Part shown: piece by piece, positions 63,257 through 64,000 of the stretch
Position numbering within the stretch: the stretch's first letter is position 1
Layout: every line of letters starts with the position of its first letter
Source of the DNA: Collinsella aerofaciens
Lineage (GTDB): Bacteria; Actinomycetota; Coriobacteriia; Coriobacteriales; Coriobacteriaceae
NCBI RefSeq assembly: GCF_015552075.1
Contig: NZ_JADNDZ010000095.1
Location: 1-64,000 of the forward strand
Length of the DNA stretch: 64,000 bases
Direction: 5' to 3'
Translations under genes and position numbers: made by a program
The notes under the pieces: model-generated
Seen by the model: only the letters and a program-made list of their open reading frames with translations
The model's database searches: none
Told to the model about the DNA's origin: nothing

Positions 63257-64000
63257 TGTGGGAAGCCGATGACTCTCAGGACCTGTGGGCGACGCCCGGT
63301 AACTCGCCGGCGGCATCCATGGCGCACGGCGAGCGCATGGTGGGCTCGGAGCTGACGGCCGAGGATCTCGATGTCGACCGCACTTTGCGCCCTCAGCGCC
63401 TGGACGATTACTGCGGCCAGGAGCACATCAAGCAAAGCCTGCGCGTGTTGATCGAAGCGGCGCAGAGCCGTGGCGAGACGCTCGACCACGTGATCTTCTC
63501 GGGTCCTCCGGGCCTGGGCAAGACCACGCTGGCCACCGTTATCGCTAACGAGCTGGGCGCTCAGATCAAGACCACGAGTGGCCCTGCCATCGCGCGCACG
63601 GGCGACCTAGCGGCCATCCTTACTAACTTGCAGCCGGGTGATGTGCTGTTTATCGACGAGATCCACCGCCTCAACCGTTCGGTCGAGGAGGTCCTGTACC
63701 CCGCGATGGAGGACTTTGCCCTCGATATCGTGATTGGCAAGGGTCCGGCGGCGCGCTCGATTCGCCTGGATATTCCCAAGTTTACGCTGGTAGCGGCAAC
63801 GACCCGCTCAGGCATGTTGACCGGCCCGTTGCGCGACCGCTTTGGCATTTCATATCGCCTGGATTACTACACGGTCGAGGAGCTCGCGCAGATTGTGACG
63901 CGCTCGGCGACTATCCTGGGCGTGACGATCGACCATCCTAGTGCGCTCGAGATCGGCTCGCGTTCGCGCGGCACGCCACGTCTTGCCAACCGCCTGCTCA
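63256..64000 (+). CDS. ruvB: Holliday junction helicase RuvB, 5' part
   Basis: RuvB is the AAA+ motor that drives branch migration. About 248 codons are present before the window ends. They include the family N terminus ([12 protein letters not shown]), Walker [11 protein letters not shown] (near 82), Walker [12 protein letters not shown] (near 132), sensor 1 AATTRSGML and the arginine finger region PLRDRFG. The ATG at 63256 overlaps the ruvA stop. The open frame runs off the edge. Confidence 0.96.
   Translation, partial: MWEADDSQDLWATPGNSPAASMAHGERMVGSELTAEDLDVDRTLRPQRLDDYCGQEHIKQSLRVLIEAAQSRGETLDHVIFSGPPGLGKTTLATVIANELGAQIKTTSGPAIARTGDLAAILTNLQPGDVLFIDEIHRLNRSVEEVLYPAMEDFALDIVIGKGPAARSIRLDIPKFTLVAATTRSGMLTGPLRDRFGISYRLDYYTVEELAQIVTRSATILGVTIDHPSALEIGSRSRGTPRLANRLL

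Overview
The window is a GC-rich chromosomal segment from an anaerobic, gut-type actinobacterium of the class Coriobacteriia, most likely Collinsella. This is inferred from protein style, codon use and gene content (FucO, [FeFe] hydrogenase, superoxide reductase, rubredoxin, CsoR/CopA). No 16S gene is present to confirm it. Apart from one orphan antitoxin gene and many short palindromic repeats, there is no phage, plasmid or insertion sequence. Forty-three protein genes are supported. The 5' edge cuts a tRNA-Glu gene and the 3' edge cuts ruvB.

Layout. 1-2.5 kb: tRNA-Glu end, a TPR protein, smpB, a flavin reductase and a short rubredoxin. 2.8-4.9 kb (minus strand): gpmA and an NRAMP metal transporter. 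5.3-11.4 kb: gltB-gltD glutamate synthase. 11.8-15.6 kb: an unknown protein, a DUF559/AbiEi-like protein bracketed by repeats, and an amidohydrolase. 15.8-19.4 kb (minus): a zinc-ribbon membrane protein and the copper operon copA-copZ-csoR with a recognisable CsoR-type operator. 19.8-23.1 kb (minus): an FHA protein followed by a membrane Ser/Thr kinase carrying a DUF6273-like domain. 23.6-27.1 kb: a DEAD-box RNA helicase with an RG-rich tail and a flavodoxin-ferredoxin protein. 27.4-33.5 kb: a four-gene redox and transport operon holding a NuoF-GltD fusion flavoprotein, an [FeFe] hydrogenase, a NitT/TauT-type lipoprotein and a fused permease-ATPase. 33.7-38.1 kb: an orphan RelB/DinJ-like antitoxin, a CPBP protease, YgiQ and a DUF1275 protein. 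38.2-43.7 kb: fucO, an M42 peptidase, mnmA, cysK and an Rrf2 regulator. 43.9-51.7 kb: a four-TM membrane protein, a YerC/TrpR-like regulator and an addB/addA-like nuclease-helicase pair. 51.9-64 kb: dnaE, a SWIM-SNF2 helicase, superoxide reductase, a NadE-like protein that appears to have lost both active sites, and ruvC-ruvA-ruvB.

Themes. Anaerobic redox chemistry dominates: hydrogenase, glutamate synthase, rubredoxin with its likely flavoprotein partner, superoxide reductase and FucO. A second theme is DNA repair and replication: AddAB, DnaE, SNF2 and RuvCAB.

The most unusual feature is the intergenic DNA. It holds several unrelated families of short, near-perfect palindromes. The largest family has 13 copies of a ~60-bp hairpin unit. 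Wherever copies cluster, successive units are 80 or 81 bp apart. Other families occur as large single or nested palindromes, including one potential pseudoknot and one 129-bp nested palindrome with four interchangeable arms.
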